DNA of 64,000 nt from Winogradskyella sp. (GTDB lineage: Bacteria > Bacteroidota > Bacteroidia > Flavobacteriales > Flavobacteriaceae). The stretch covers positions 28,332 through 92,331 of the forward strand of contig NZ_JABDQL010000024.1 of the NCBI RefSeq assembly GCF_013042245.1, in the 5' to 3' direction. Shown here in pieces: positions 1 to 8,431 of this stretch. A model generated the notes under the pieces. The model was not told the DNA's origin and did not search any database. It saw only the letters and a list, made by a program, of their open reading frames with translations. The position numbers were made by a program, and so were the translations under genes. Positions within the stretch are counted from its first letter, which is position 1, and each line of letters starts with the position of its first letter.

Positions 1-351
1 TCTGTAAATCAAAAACCTGAAGTAACCCTAGATGCCACGTTGAAAGAAGTAATTATTGAGATTTCTGAAAAGATGCTGGGCGTAACCGCAGTTACCGAAA
101 ACTCTAAAATCGTTGGAATTATAACTGATGGTGATTTAAGACGAATGCTAAGTAAGAGTGATGATATATCTAATCTTACGGCGAAGGATATTATGGGTCG
201 CCATCCTAAACGCATTGCTGAAGATGCGATGGCCGTTGATGCTAAAGAAGCCATGGAAGAATTTGGAATTTCTCAACTTTTAGTTGAAAATGAAGGTAAA
301 TATGCTGGAGTGGTACATTTACATGATTTAATAAAAGAAGGCATTTTATAA
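1..351 (+). CDS. kdsD: D-arabinose-5-phosphate isomerase (KpsF/GutQ family), C-terminal part only
   Basis: The reading frame is open from base 1, so the gene starts outside the window; the TTG at 40 reported as a start is internal. What is visible is a tandem CBS-domain pair (motifs VTENSKIVGIITDGDLRR and LVENEGKYAGVVHLHDL). This pair is the usual C-terminal half of KdsD, which interconverts ribulose-5-phosphate and arabinose-5-phosphate for Kdo synthesis in the LPS pathway. The SIS isomerase domain is not in view, so the assignment rests on the CBS sequence and on the downstream tatC and lptB genes, a common flavobacterial order. The stop codon shares a base with the tatC start (TAATG), which suggests translational coupling. 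Confidence 0.8.
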   Translation, partial: SVNQKPEVTLDATLKEVIIEISEKMLGVTAVTENSKIVGIITDGDLRRMLSKSDDISNLTAKDIMGRHPKRIAEDAMAVDAKEAMEEFGISQLLVENEGKYAGVVHLHDLIKEGIL

Positions 352-1187
352 TGGCAAATAAAAATGTAGACGAAATGTCATTTCTAGACCATCTTGAAGA
401 TTTAAGATGGCATTTAATAAGGAGTACAATTGCTATATTAATAGCAGGAATAGTAGCGTTCTGTTTTCCTAAGATTTTATTTGGCATTATCATTTTTGGG
501 CCAACTGAAATGACTTTCCCTACCTATCAGTGGCTATGTGAAATGTCACAACTTATTGGAATTACTAATACTACATTTTGTGCAGATAGGTTTCCTTTCG
601 ATTTGCAAAATCGTCTAGTTGCAGGGCAGTTTTCTACACATATCTGGACCTCAATATACGCAGGTTTTATTATTGCATTTCCATACGTTTTATATCAACT
701 CTGGAGATTTATTAGCCCTGGTTTAAAAGAAAAGGAACGTAAAAACTCAAGAGGATTTATTATTATTGCTTCTCTTCTATTCTTTACAGGTGTTTTATTT
801 GGATATTATGTCATCACACCTCTATCATTTAACTTTTTAGCAAATTATAGTATAAGTAACTTAGTAGTTAATGATTTTGATTTAAACTCTGTAATAGCTG
901 TTGTAAAATCTTCTTCATTAGCTGCAGGTTTAGTATTTGAATTACCAATTATCGTTTATTTCTTGACTAAAGTTGGTTTAGTTACACCTCAGATTTTAAA
1001 GAAATATAGAAAATTTGCCTTAGTCATAGTATTAATTATTTCAGCAGTAATAACTCCACCAGATATTGCAAGTCAAGTGATTGTGGCCGTACCAATTTTA
1101 ATATTATATCAAGTAAGTATATTTATTTCGCGCATCGTTGTAAGGAATCAGAAGAAAAAAGAACAAAAAGCGAAAGCAAAAGCATAA
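351..1187 (+). CDS. tatC: Sec-independent protein translocase subunit TatC
   Basis: Polytopic inner-membrane receptor of the twin-arginine translocon, which exports folded proteins. The N-terminus carries the family signature MSFLDHLEDLRWHLIRS followed by a first membrane helix; about six hydrophobic helices are visible. The conserved cytoplasmic stretch FISPGLKEKERK lies mid-protein and the C-terminus is lysine-rich and probably cytosolic. At 278 residues it is slightly longer than E. coli TatC because the first periplasmic loop is extended, which is usual in Bacteroidetes. The start overlaps the kdsD stop by one base. No tatA/tatB gene is seen in the window. Confidence 0.95.
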   Translation: MANKNVDEMSFLDHLEDLRWHLIRSTIAILIAGIVAFCFPKILFGIIIFGPTEMTFPTYQWLCEMSQLIGITNTTFCADRFPFDLQNRLVAGQFSTHIWTSIYAGFIIAFPYVLYQLWRFISPGLKEKERKNSRGFIIIASLLFFTGVLFGYYVITPLSFNFLANYSISNLVVNDFDLNSVIAVVKSSSLAAGLVFELPIIVYFLTKVGLVTPQILKKYRKFALVIVLIISAVITPPDIASQVIVAVPILILYQVSIFISRIVVRNQKKKEQKAKAKA

Positions 1188-1195
1188 ACAAACCC

Positions 1196-1546
1196 ATGTC
1201 AGACATAGTAAAAGAATTTAACGACTATCGTTCTAAGATGAACGATAAGATATTAGCCGATAATAACAAGATTGTTAAACGTATATTTAATTTAGACACA
1301 AACGCTTTTGCGCCAGGTGCTTTGGATGTAAAAACTAAAGAACTTTTAGGTCTAGTAGCCTCTACTATACTACGTTGTGACGATTGTGTACGCTATCACT
1401 TAGAAACATGCTATAAAGAAGGTGTTACTAAAGCTGAAGTCAGCGAAACTTTAGGCATTGCCACTTTAATCGGCGGCACTATTGTTATACCTCACCTAAG
1501 GCGTGCTCATGAATATTGGGAAGCTCTTGAAAACCAAAACGAATAA
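1196..1546 (+). CDS. Carboxymuconolactone decarboxylase (AhpD-like) family protein
   Basis: A 116-residue protein of the CMD/AhpD fold. It contains the family motif in the form LRCDDCVRYHLETCYKEG, that is a CxxC pair followed by a histidine three residues later, which in AhpD-type members supports disulfide or peroxidase-linked redox chemistry. The remaining sequence (a helix pair ending in IPHLRRAHEYW) is typical of small single-domain members. It lies 8 bp after tatC and before lptB, probably in the same transcript, but this position gives no direct clue to its substrate. True decarboxylase activity should not be assumed from the family name. Confidence 0.85.
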   Translation: MSDIVKEFNDYRSKMNDKILADNNKIVKRIFNLDTNAFAPGALDVKTKELLGLVASTILRCDDCVRYHLETCYKEGVTKAEVSETLGIATLIGGTIVIPHLRRAHEYWEALENQNE

Positions 1547-1597
1547 GTTGCGTACGAAAATTGTATTTTTACCGTTCTAAGGTCTAGATAATACTAT

Positions 1598-2338
1598 ATG
1601 AAATTACACGCTGAAAATCTAATGAAGTCCTACAGTGGACGTAAAGTGGTAAAAGATGTTTCTCTTGAAGTAAATCAAGGAGAAATAGTTGGCTTACTTG
1701 GCCCAAATGGTGCCGGTAAAACCACATCATTTTACATGATTGTAGGTATTATTAAACCAAATGGCGGAACCATATATCTCGACGACAAAAACATTACCAA
1801 ATATCCAATGTATAAACGTGCTCAAAACGGAATCGGATATTTGGCTCAAGAAGCTTCAGTTTTTAGGAAACTAAGCATAGAAGATAATATTCTGAGTGTT
1901 CTACAAATGACTAAACTAAGTAAAAAAGAGCAAAACGATAAAATGGAATCGCTCATTGAAGAATTTGGTCTTGGGCACATCCGTAAAAATCGTGGTGATT
2001 TACTCTCTGGTGGTGAGCGTCGTCGTACAGAGATAGCTCGCGCTTTAGCCACTGACCCAAATTTTATTTTACTTGATGAGCCTTTTGCTGGCGTTGACCC
2101 TGTAGCTGTTGAAGATATTCAGCGTATTATTGCCAAGCTTACCAAAAAGAATATTGGTATTCTAATTACAGACCATAACGTACAAGAAACACTAGCAATT
2201 ACAGACCGCACTTATCTTATGTTCGAAGGTGGTATACTTAAAGCTGGAAGACCAGAAGAACTGGCTGAAGACGAAATGGTACGCAAAGTATACTTAGGTC
2301 AAAACTTTGAACTTCGTAAAAAGAAGTTGGAGTTTTAA
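1598..2338 (+). CDS. lptB: LPS export ABC transporter ATP-binding protein LptB
   Basis: Cytosolic ATPase of the LptB2FG complex that extracts lipopolysaccharide from the inner membrane and feeds it to the periplasmic bridge. All ABC motifs are intact: Walker A GPNGAGKT near residue 37, Q-loop [13 protein letters not shown], signature LSGGERRR, Walker [14 protein letters not shown] and the switch histidine in ITDHNV. The Q-loop sequence and the LSGGERRR form are characteristic of LptB rather than of amino-acid transporter ATPases. Length 246 residues is normal. Its membrane partners LptF and LptG are not in the window. Confidence 0.95.
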   Translation: MKLHAENLMKSYSGRKVVKDVSLEVNQGEIVGLLGPNGAGKTTSFYMIVGIIKPNGGTIYLDDKNITKYPMYKRAQNGIGYLAQEASVFRKLSIEDNILSVLQMTKLSKKEQNDKMESLIEEFGLGHIRKNRGDLLSGGERRRTEIARALATDPNFILLDEPFAGVDPVAVEDIQRIIAKLTKKNIGILITDHNVQETLAITDRTYLMFEGGILKAGRPEELAEDEMVRKVYLGQNFELRKKKLEF

Positions 2339-2366
2339 AGGTAAATTTTTGCTCTTCTAAATTCTA

Positions 2367-3167
2367 TTATTTTTTTAAGTTTTCTTTTAGAAGTTTCTTC
2401 TGATAACGACCTTGTACGATATCTACAACAACTAAAACTAAAATAACAAAATAGAACGTCGTTTTACTCATTGGTACAATTTCATTACCAAAGATTTTGA
2501 GATGTGCTAAATGTCCGCCTTCTGTAACCAGCATAATACCTACAATAAAAAGGATAAATAAGCCTAGCACTTCGTACATTCTGTTTTTTGCTAAGAATTC
2601 TGAAATACGGTCTGCTAAAAAAAGCATGAGTAAACCACTAACAACAATAGCTATAGCCATGACTACAAATGCAACTGTTGAGTTTTCAATTTCATTGGTA
2701 AGTCCAATCGCTGCTAAAATAGAGTCAAACGAGAACACCAAATTCATAATGACTATGCTTGTTACAACAGCATTTGAAGATTTTGTACCTTTAGATTGGT
2801 CTTCAACATTTACTGTTAAGTCATTTAGAGATATCATATGCCAGATTTCCTTAATGGCTGTGTAAATAATAAATCCACCACCAGCTAAAACAATTAAACT
2901 GTGACCGTTGAATGCAAACTCTAGAACATCTTCAATTTTTCCAGTTAAAAAGGAAAATGGATTCTGAAAATAGCCGATTAAAGACACAAGCAAAAACAGC
3001 AAAACAATACGTAAGCCTATAGCAATAAGAATTCCTATTTTTCTAACGCGTTTTCTATCTTTTTCGGGCGCTTTTTTAGACTCTAGAGAAATATAAAGCA
3101 AATTATCGAATCCTAATACAGCTTGTAACATAACAAGCATGAGTAGTGTAAATATAACTTCGGCCAT
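2367..3167 (-). CDS. TerC family integral membrane protein
   Basis: A 266-residue protein with about seven hydrophobic helices and the TerC family pattern of acidic residues inside helices, seen in LGFDNLLYISLESKK near the N-terminus and VFSFDSILAAIGL in the middle. TerC proteins are implicated in metal (often manganese) efflux or metal loading of exported enzymes; the older tellurite-resistance label is not evidence of that function here. The gene is convergent with lptB and lies 6 bp downstream of pssA on the same strand, so the two probably share a transcript. Confidence 0.85.
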   Translation of the reverse strand: MAEVIFTLLMLVMLQAVLGFDNLLYISLESKKAPEKDRKRVRKIGILIAIGLRIVLLFLLVSLIGYFQNPFSFLTGKIEDVLEFAFNGHSLIVLAGGGFIIYTAIKEIWHMISLNDLTVNVEDQSKGTKSSNAVVTSIVIMNLVFSFDSILAAIGLTNEIENSTVAFVVMAIAIVVSGLLMLFLADRISEFLAKNRMYEVLGLFILFIVGIMLVTEGGHLAHLKIFGNEIVPMSKTTFYFVILVLVVVDIVQGRYQKKLLKENLKK

Positions 3168-3173
3168 AAGTCT

Positions 3174-3926
3174 TTATGAGATTTGTTTTTGGGTAAATAT
3201 TGAAACTAAAATATATAGAATGATAATAATAGGAATAGCGATAAAATGAAATACAATCAACAAAACAACACTAGCCAGCAAAAATAGATAACGCGTTATA
3301 TTGGATTTAAAACTCCAAGATTTAAACTTTAAAGCGAATAATTTAATATCAGAATTAAGCAAATAACTACTCAAGAAAGTAACACCAATTAAAAACCAAA
3401 CATTGCTAAACAAGTTTGAAACCGTTATCGAAAATTGAAAGTGTAATATTAACGGAATCGAAAGTATAAGTAATGTATTAGCGGGTGTTGGAAGCCCTTT
3501 AAAATAACTTTGCTGGTCTTCATCTAGATTAAACTTTGCCAAGCGATAAGCAGAGGATAAAGTAATTAAAAATCCAACTAAAGCTATAGGAATAATTTTA
3601 ACACCTACCCAATTAACAGTGGCGTTCCATCCTTCGTCAATAACAAAAATACCTTGATTCCCTAGAGCTTTACTAATCAAACCATACATTACTAAACCTG
3701 GCACAACACCGCTTGTTACTAAATCGGCTAAAGAATCTAGCTGAATCCCTAAATTACTTTGCACATTGAGCTTTCGTGCTAAAAGTCCATCAAAAAAGTC
3801 AAAAAAAACACCAATACCTACAAATAAAGCGGCACCAACATAATGCCCCTGTACTGCGAATAAAATAGCAACACAGCCTGAAAGTAAATTTAATCCAGTA
3901 ACAAGGTTTGGTATATGTCGTTTCAT
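3174..3926 (-). CDS. pssA: CDP-diacylglycerol--serine O-phosphatidyltransferase
   Basis: Membrane enzyme that joins serine to CDP-diacylglycerol, the committed step to phosphatidylserine and then phosphatidylethanolamine. It carries the complete CDP-alcohol phosphotransferase motif DGx2ARx8Gx3Dx3D, here beginning DGLLARKLNVQSNLG and ending in LDSLAD around residues 45-70. Several hydrophobic helices follow and the C-terminal half is almost entirely membrane-embedded. The 250-residue length and the N-terminus MKRHIPNLVTGLNLLSG match the Gram-positive-type PssA family found in Bacteroidetes. The gene is upstream of the TerC gene. Confidence 0.93.
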   Translation of the reverse strand: MKRHIPNLVTGLNLLSGCVAILFAVQGHYVGAALFVGIGVFFDFFDGLLARKLNVQSNLGIQLDSLADLVTSGVVPGLVMYGLISKALGNQGIFVIDEGWNATVNWVGVKIIPIALVGFLITLSSAYRLAKFNLDEDQQSYFKGLPTPANTLLILSIPLILHFQFSITVSNLFSNVWFLIGVTFLSSYLLNSDIKLFALKFKSWSFKSNITRYLFLLASVVLLIVFHFIAIPIIIILYILVSIFTQKQIS

Positions 3927-4025
3927 CTAGCTTGGTTAGTTTCTGTAAAAATATAAAAGTATTTGAGTTCTACCTCCAAAGTGTACAATAACTCTACACT
4001 TTTATAGTTTAATAGAAGTAAAATA

Positions 4026-5123
4026 TTGTGCATCTTTGTAAAAAAATTGTTCTTGAAAAATTACTTTGTAATTCTTTTAACGTTTTTAGCGTTTTCAACG
4101 TTTGGGCAAACATCAAGAAAGTACTCTAATGAGTTTATGAATATTGGTGTAGATGCTGCTGCGTTGGGCATGAGCAATGCTATAACTTCACATACAAACA
4201 ATGTCAATTCTGGCTATTGGAATCCTGCAGGTTTGGTTAATCTTGAGGATAATGAACTTGCACTTATGCACTCTAGCTACTTTGCCAATATTGCCAACTA
4301 CAATTACATTGCATATGCAATGCCATTAGATGACAAAAGTGCACTAGGTATTTCTGTGATTCGTTTTGGTGTGGATGATATTTTAGACACCACACAACTC
4401 ATCGACGACCAAGGAAATATCAACTTTGATAGAATAAACACCTTTTCTACCGCAGACTATGGCATCACACTATCCTATGCAAGAGAACTCCCTATAGATG
4501 GTTTAAATTATGGTATTAATGCCAAAATTATACGTCGTGTTATTGGTGATTTTTCATCCTCATGGGGTTTTGGATTCGATCTAGGTATTCAGTTTGAAGG
4601 TGATAACGATTGGAAATTTGGTTTCATGGCAAGAGATATAACTACAACTTACAACTCTTGGGCGATTGATGAAGATGAATTTGAAAAAATTAGTGGTGCA
4701 ATTGATGGGCAAAATCAAACCTTACCCGAAAAATCAGAATTAACGCTACCTAAACTAGAACTCGGGGTATCCAAAGAATGGGTTTTTCATTATGATTATA
4801 CGCTGCTAGCCGCTTTTAATCTCAATGCGCGATTTGCAGAAACAAACGATATAATTTCAACATCATTTGCCAGCATAGCTCCTGCATTAGGCTTTCAATT
4901 TGGATATACAGACTTAGTGTTTTTAAGAGCCGGAGTTGGTAACTTTCAAAATGAATTACAAATTGATAATTCTGAAAATTTAACCTTTCAGCCAAATTTT
5001 GGAGTAGGATTTAAATACAAAGGTATTGAAATCGACTATGCATTTACAGATATTGGTGACCAAAGTGCAGCATTATATTCCAATGTTTTTTCGGTGAAGT
5101 TAGATTTCAGTATTTTTAGATAG
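4026..5123 (+). CDS. PorV-family outer-membrane protein (PorV2-like, T9SS-associated)
   Basis: A secreted beta-barrel of the PorV/FadL-like group. After a signal peptide ending in STFGQ it shows the family block VDAAALGMSNAITSHTNNVNSGYWNPAGL, then repeated amphipathic strands, and it ends with an aromatic-rich strand. PorV shuttles cargo from the type IX secretion translocon to the cell surface; in flavobacteria a second paralogue next to a DUF4105 gene is usually named PorV2, and that is my best match from memory. The annotated TTG start lies over a promoter-like CATCTTTG sequence (4031-4038), so the real start may be the TTG at 4047. Function inferred from family only. Confidence 0.75.
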   Translation: MCIFVKKLFLKNYFVILLTFLAFSTFGQTSRKYSNEFMNIGVDAAALGMSNAITSHTNNVNSGYWNPAGLVNLEDNELALMHSSYFANIANYNYIAYAMPLDDKSALGISVIRFGVDDILDTTQLIDDQGNINFDRINTFSTADYGITLSYARELPIDGLNYGINAKIIRRVIGDFSSSWGFGFDLGIQFEGDNDWKFGFMARDITTTYNSWAIDEDEFEKISGAIDGQNQTLPEKSELTLPKLELGVSKEWVFHYDYTLLAAFNLNARFAETNDIISTSFASIAPALGFQFGYTDLVFLRAGVGNFQNELQIDNSENLTFQPNFGVGFKYKGIEIDYAFTDIGDQSAALYSNVFSVKLDFSIFR

Positions 5124-5141
5124 AATATTCCAAAGACACAT

Positions 5142-6323
5142 ATGAAACTTAAGTTATCGTTACTAATTACTTTTTTTCTTTTTTATATAAGTCCCTCACA
5201 AGAATTACAACTTTCTCCACAAGCTGAAGTATCGGTGCTAACCTTTAGTCCAAGTACAAACCTTAATGATGCTTTTGGACATAATGCCTTCAGAATTAAA
5301 GATAGAAATTTAGGACTAGATGTCGTTTACGGCTATGGTGGTTATGATTTTGAAGCGCCTAATTTTATACTCAAATTTGCACAAGGAAAATTAAACTATC
5401 TAATTACAAAAAAAAACTTTTCAGAAACATTACAGACATACAGTTATTATGACAGAACGATAGAGCAGCAAAAACTAAATCTTAATTCGGCCCAAAAACA
5501 AAAGCTTTATAACTATCTAATTAACAACTATAAGCCTAAAAATAGGCGTTACCTTTACGACTTTTTTTATGATAATTGTGCTACAAAGATTAGAGATGTT
5601 ACTAATATTATAGTTAATCAATCCATTAGCTATACAACTACTAGTAATGAAGAAACAACTTTCAGAAACCTTATTCATGAGCAAGTAGGGCGAAATACAT
5701 GGGGAAGTTTAGGTATAGATATCGCTCTTGGCTCCTTGATAGATAGAACTATAACTATTGAGGAAAAAATGTTTTTACCAAAATACATTTATAAGAATTT
5801 TGAAACCGCTAAAATCAATAATACACAACCACTTGTAAGTAGTACAAATACCATATATAAGTCTAGAGAAAACAAAAGCTATACTTCAAATGTTTTTATA
5901 ACAAGTCCAATAGTGATTATTGGTCTACTATCGGCTATGATTCTATCCATAACTTATAGAGATTATAAATCGCATAAGAGAACCAAATGGCTAGACTTTA
6001 TCATATTTGGTGTTACTGGCATAACAGGTGTATTACTTTTGTTTTTGTGGTTTGGTACTAACCATATAGCAACAGGTTATAATTATAATCTGCTTTGGGC
6101 ATTTCCGCTGAACCTTCTAGCTCTAGTTCAAGTGTATAAAAACAGTGTGAAAAACTGGTTTAGAAGCTATCTCAAATTCACTGTTATTATGCTTTGCTTA
6201 ATGACCATGCACTGGATTATTGGTGTTCAGATATTTGCATTTGCTCTACTTCCGCTTCTTGTTGCGCTTTTAACAAGATATATCTACATTATTAGTTTCT
6301 TTAAAAAACAGCAAGTGCTTTAG
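5142..6323 (+). CDS. DUF4105 / Lnb N-terminal periplasmic domain protein
   Basis: A 393-residue envelope protein with a signal peptide (ending near SPSQE), a periplasmic N-terminal domain and about four to five C-terminal membrane helices from residue 250 onward. The domain contains FGHNAFRIKD and FFYDNCATKIRD; the histidine and cysteine at these places resemble the catalytic pair of papain-like folds predicted for the Lnb_N/DUF4105 family. The YGYGGYDFEAPNF block is also typical. It follows the PorV-like gene by 18 bp and probably shares its transcript. The biochemical role of the family in Bacteroidetes is unknown to me. Confidence 0.8.
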   Translation: MKLKLSLLITFFLFYISPSQELQLSPQAEVSVLTFSPSTNLNDAFGHNAFRIKDRNLGLDVVYGYGGYDFEAPNFILKFAQGKLNYLITKKNFSETLQTYSYYDRTIEQQKLNLNSAQKQKLYNYLINNYKPKNRRYLYDFFYDNCATKIRDVTNIIVNQSISYTTTSNEETTFRNLIHEQVGRNTWGSLGIDIALGSLIDRTITIEEKMFLPKYIYKNFETAKINNTQPLVSSTNTIYKSRENKSYTSNVFITSPIVIIGLLSAMILSITYRDYKSHKRTKWLDFIIFGVTGITGVLLLFLWFGTNHIATGYNYNLLWAFPLNLLALVQVYKNSVKNWFRSYLKFTVIMLCLMTMHWIIGVQIFAFALLPLLVALLTRYIYIISFFKKQQVL

Positions 6324-6539
6324 TTTTTTTTAGTTAGACTATTGTCCTCGGTAGTATAATACTGTACTCAGAGTTTTCAGAATAATATTTAAATTCAGAA
6401 ATGGGCTAGGGTGTTTTATATAATATACATCGTGAACTTGCAAGAAGAAACTGGACAATTAGATAAGAGATTATGCCGCTAACTTTTTATTATAGATGTT
6501 TAATTCAAATTCGTTAATAGTTTTATAATTTAAATAGAA

Positions 6540-6677
6540 ATGTCTTCTATTTTTGGTAACATCAAGCAAAATATGAACTTTAAACGCTTTATGCTAAGAG
6601 GAATTGATAAAGTAAATGTAAAAATAGGGCTTATTGCAATGGCTCATAACCTTAAAAAGTTCCGTCTAACCATGTAA
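6540..6677 (+). pseudogene. IS1182-type transposase remnant (C-terminal end)
   Basis: A 45-codon frame, too short for the ORF track, translates to a sequence containing FGNIKQNMNFKRFMLRGIDK and GLIAMAHNLKK. This is the recognisable C-terminal signature of DDE transposases of the IS1182 group (usual form: FGNIK-N--F-RF-LRG--KV--E-GL-A-AHN). The bases immediately upstream contain in-frame stops and no further transposase sequence was recognised, so only the tail of the gene survives. The rest of the 6324-6776 gap shows no ORF and no clear inverted terminal repeats. Confidence 0.75.
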
Positions 6678-6816
6678 AGTTAACTTGAAACTTGCTCTTT
6701 ATAATCTTAACTTAAAATATGAACGCTATTAAAAATCGAATAGCTCTAAAAAAGAAAATCGCCTAAAAATTACTTTTTAGACGACCTCTTTTTTAATATT
6801 ATAAACTCTAAATAGC

Positions 6817-7236
6817 TTAGAACATATCTCTACCTGAGAAATGGAAAGCACCTTCAATAGCTGCATTATCATCACTATCACTTCCATGAACTGCGTTTTC
6901 ACTAATAGAATCTGCAAACATCTTACGGATAGTTCCTTCTGCTGCATCAGCAGGGTTAGTAGCACCAATTAATGCTCTAAAATCTTCAACAGCATTATCT
7001 TTTTCTAAGATAGCTGCTACGATTGGTCCACGAGTCATATACTCTACTAATTCTCCAAAGAATGGGCGCTCACTATGAATTGCGTAAAATTCCTGAGCAT
7101 CAGCCTTAGTCATTTGCGTTAATTTCATTGCTACGATTCTAAAACCCGAAGCGTTGATTTTTTCTAATATTGCGCCAATGTGTCCTTTTTCAACAGCATC
7201 TGGCTTTAACATTGTAAATGTTCTGTTAGTTGCCAT
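6817..7236 (-). CDS. ndk: Nucleoside diphosphate kinase
   Basis: Transfers the gamma phosphate between nucleoside triphosphates and diphosphates through a phosphohistidine. The sequence [18 protein letters not shown] opens the protein and the active-site histidine is in [12 protein letters not shown]. From the ATG at 7236 the protein has 139 residues, the normal length; the longer ORF beginning at 7284 adds a non-homologous lysine-rich extension and covers the promoter, so I reject that start. A Bacteroidetes promoter lies 46-75 bp upstream of the ATG. The gene is monocistronic as far as can be seen. Confidence 0.97.
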   Translation of the reverse strand: MATNRTFTMLKPDAVEKGHIGAILEKINASGFRIVAMKLTQMTKADAQEFYAIHSERPFFGELVEYMTRGPIVAAILEKDNAVEDFRALIGATNPADAAEGTIRKMFADSISENAVHGSDSDDNAAIEGAFHFSGRDMF

Positions 7237-7281
7237 GTTTTTCTTTTTTAGCTTCACCAAAACCCTTGGCGAATTCGCGTG

Positions 7282-7311
7282 CAAAAATACGCTATTTTAT
7301 AAAATACACAA
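7282..7311 (-). promoter_or_regulatory. Bacteroidetes-type promoter of ndk
   Basis: Read on the minus strand, TTG (7309-7311) is separated by 19 nt from TATTTTTG (7282-7289), an exact match to the TAnnTTTG -7 consensus, followed by CACGCG. It would start transcription near 7275, giving ndk a leader of roughly 40 nt. Confidence 0.75.
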
Positions 7312-7314
7312 GCA

Positions 7315-8346
7315 TCAATACTCTTGTATCAGTTGGTTTATTTTCTCATTGTCATTAGCATACATTTCCATAATTATTTTGTGGTCTTTAAAGTTAAATT
7401 TTAAAAGACCATAGCTCTTTACAGAAACCACCTCTCCAACTCTATTTTTATTCGATTCACTCGTAAAGCTTGAATAAGAGTGTGTCAATCCACTCGATGT
7501 AAAATCTATTAAAGGATAATCTAAACCATCAACATTAATTTTAGAAAATTCTGAAATATGTCTATCACCAGACAATAGCAATACACCTTTTGCATTAGAA
7601 TCTGAAATTATATTTTTTAATCTTTCGACTTCATGAGGAAAGTTGCCCCAAGTTTCGAAGCCATGCTCCATTGACAAAAATTGGATACTACCAACGATAA
7701 TATTAAAATCTCCTTTAGAGTTATTAAGCTCATCTTCTAGCCATTGCCATTGGGTCTCGCCAAGAACTGTAGACGTATTATCTGTTGTAGGTTTGTATCG
7801 TTTTCTACTCTCGGTATCTTTTACTAATGCTGATCTAAAATAACGTGTATCTAAGACTATAACTTTTATAGTTCCTTCTGCAATTTTTATTTCCTCAGCG
7901 TGATAAACACCTTCTCTATTTCTTCTTTTATCATTTTGAGCAACACCCATAAAATCAAGGAACTGTTGCTGACTTTCCTTCTTCATTTTAAATTCTAAAC
8001 CACCATCATTTAAGCCATAGTCATGATCATCCCAAGTACCTAGAATTTTAGTTGTTTCCACTAGTTTTTTATATGCTGGGATATTAAGTTGCTTGGTGTA
8101 TTCGGCTTTTAAAACAGTCATATCATCTGTATCTGCGTATATATTATCGCCGCCCCATATCCATAAATCAGGATTCTGTTTCAAAATATCATCCCATAAT
8201 TCATTTTTGACATCTTGCTTGTTACAAGACCCAAAGGCTATTGTATAATCTGTTTCTGTTGAATTTAGTCTTGAATTTTCTTTTTTTGTTCCGCAGTTAT
8301 AGAACACCAAAAAAGCGAGAAAAATAGCTTTAGATATAAACTTCAT
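7315..8346 (-). CDS. PhoD-like alkaline phosphatase D family lipoprotein
   Basis: Predicted secreted metallophosphoesterase of the PhoD superfamily. Metal-ligand motifs are visible in order: AFGSCNKQD, WIWGGDNIYADTDD, LGTWDDHDYGLND and the late histidine block LLLSGDRHISEF. I start it at the ATG at 8346 because this gives a short lipoprotein-type leader (MKFISKAIFLAFLVFYNC) whose cysteine would be lipidated; the longer ORF adds seven polar residues in front. About 343 residues, shorter than Bacillus PhoD, as is usual for the Bacteroidetes form. The actual substrate (phosphodiesters, phosphate esters) cannot be told from sequence. It is transcribed in the same direction as ndk. Confidence 0.85.
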   Translation of the reverse strand: MKFISKAIFLAFLVFYNCGTKKENSRLNSTETDYTIAFGSCNKQDVKNELWDDILKQNPDLWIWGGDNIYADTDDMTVLKAEYTKQLNIPAYKKLVETTKILGTWDDHDYGLNDGGLEFKMKKESQQQFLDFMGVAQNDKRRNREGVYHAEEIKIAEGTIKVIVLDTRYFRSALVKDTESRKRYKPTTDNTSTVLGETQWQWLEDELNNSKGDFNIIVGSIQFLSMEHGFETWGNFPHEVERLKNIISDSNAKGVLLLSGDRHISEFSKINVDGLDYPLIDFTSSGLTHSYSSFTSESNKNRVGEVVSVKSYGLLKFNFKDHKIIMEMYANDNEKINQLIQEY

Positions 8347-8431
8347 GATTAAATAATTTACAGTCAAAGATAATCTAAAATATGCCTAAAGCCTTTCAAG
8401 GATTTATTATTAAATTGTATATTGGTCCGTT

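Noticed and set aside
2367-3167. TerC gene as evidence of tellurite resistance
   Set aside because: The family name is historical; no other ter genes are present and a metal-handling role is more likely.
6777-6968. 63-residue minus-strand ORF
   Set aside because: Out-of-frame shadow of the 3' end of ndk.
7237-7284. N-terminal extension of ndk in the ORF track
   Set aside because: The extension is not part of the family and overlaps the -7 promoter element; the ATG at 7236 gives the standard 139 residues.
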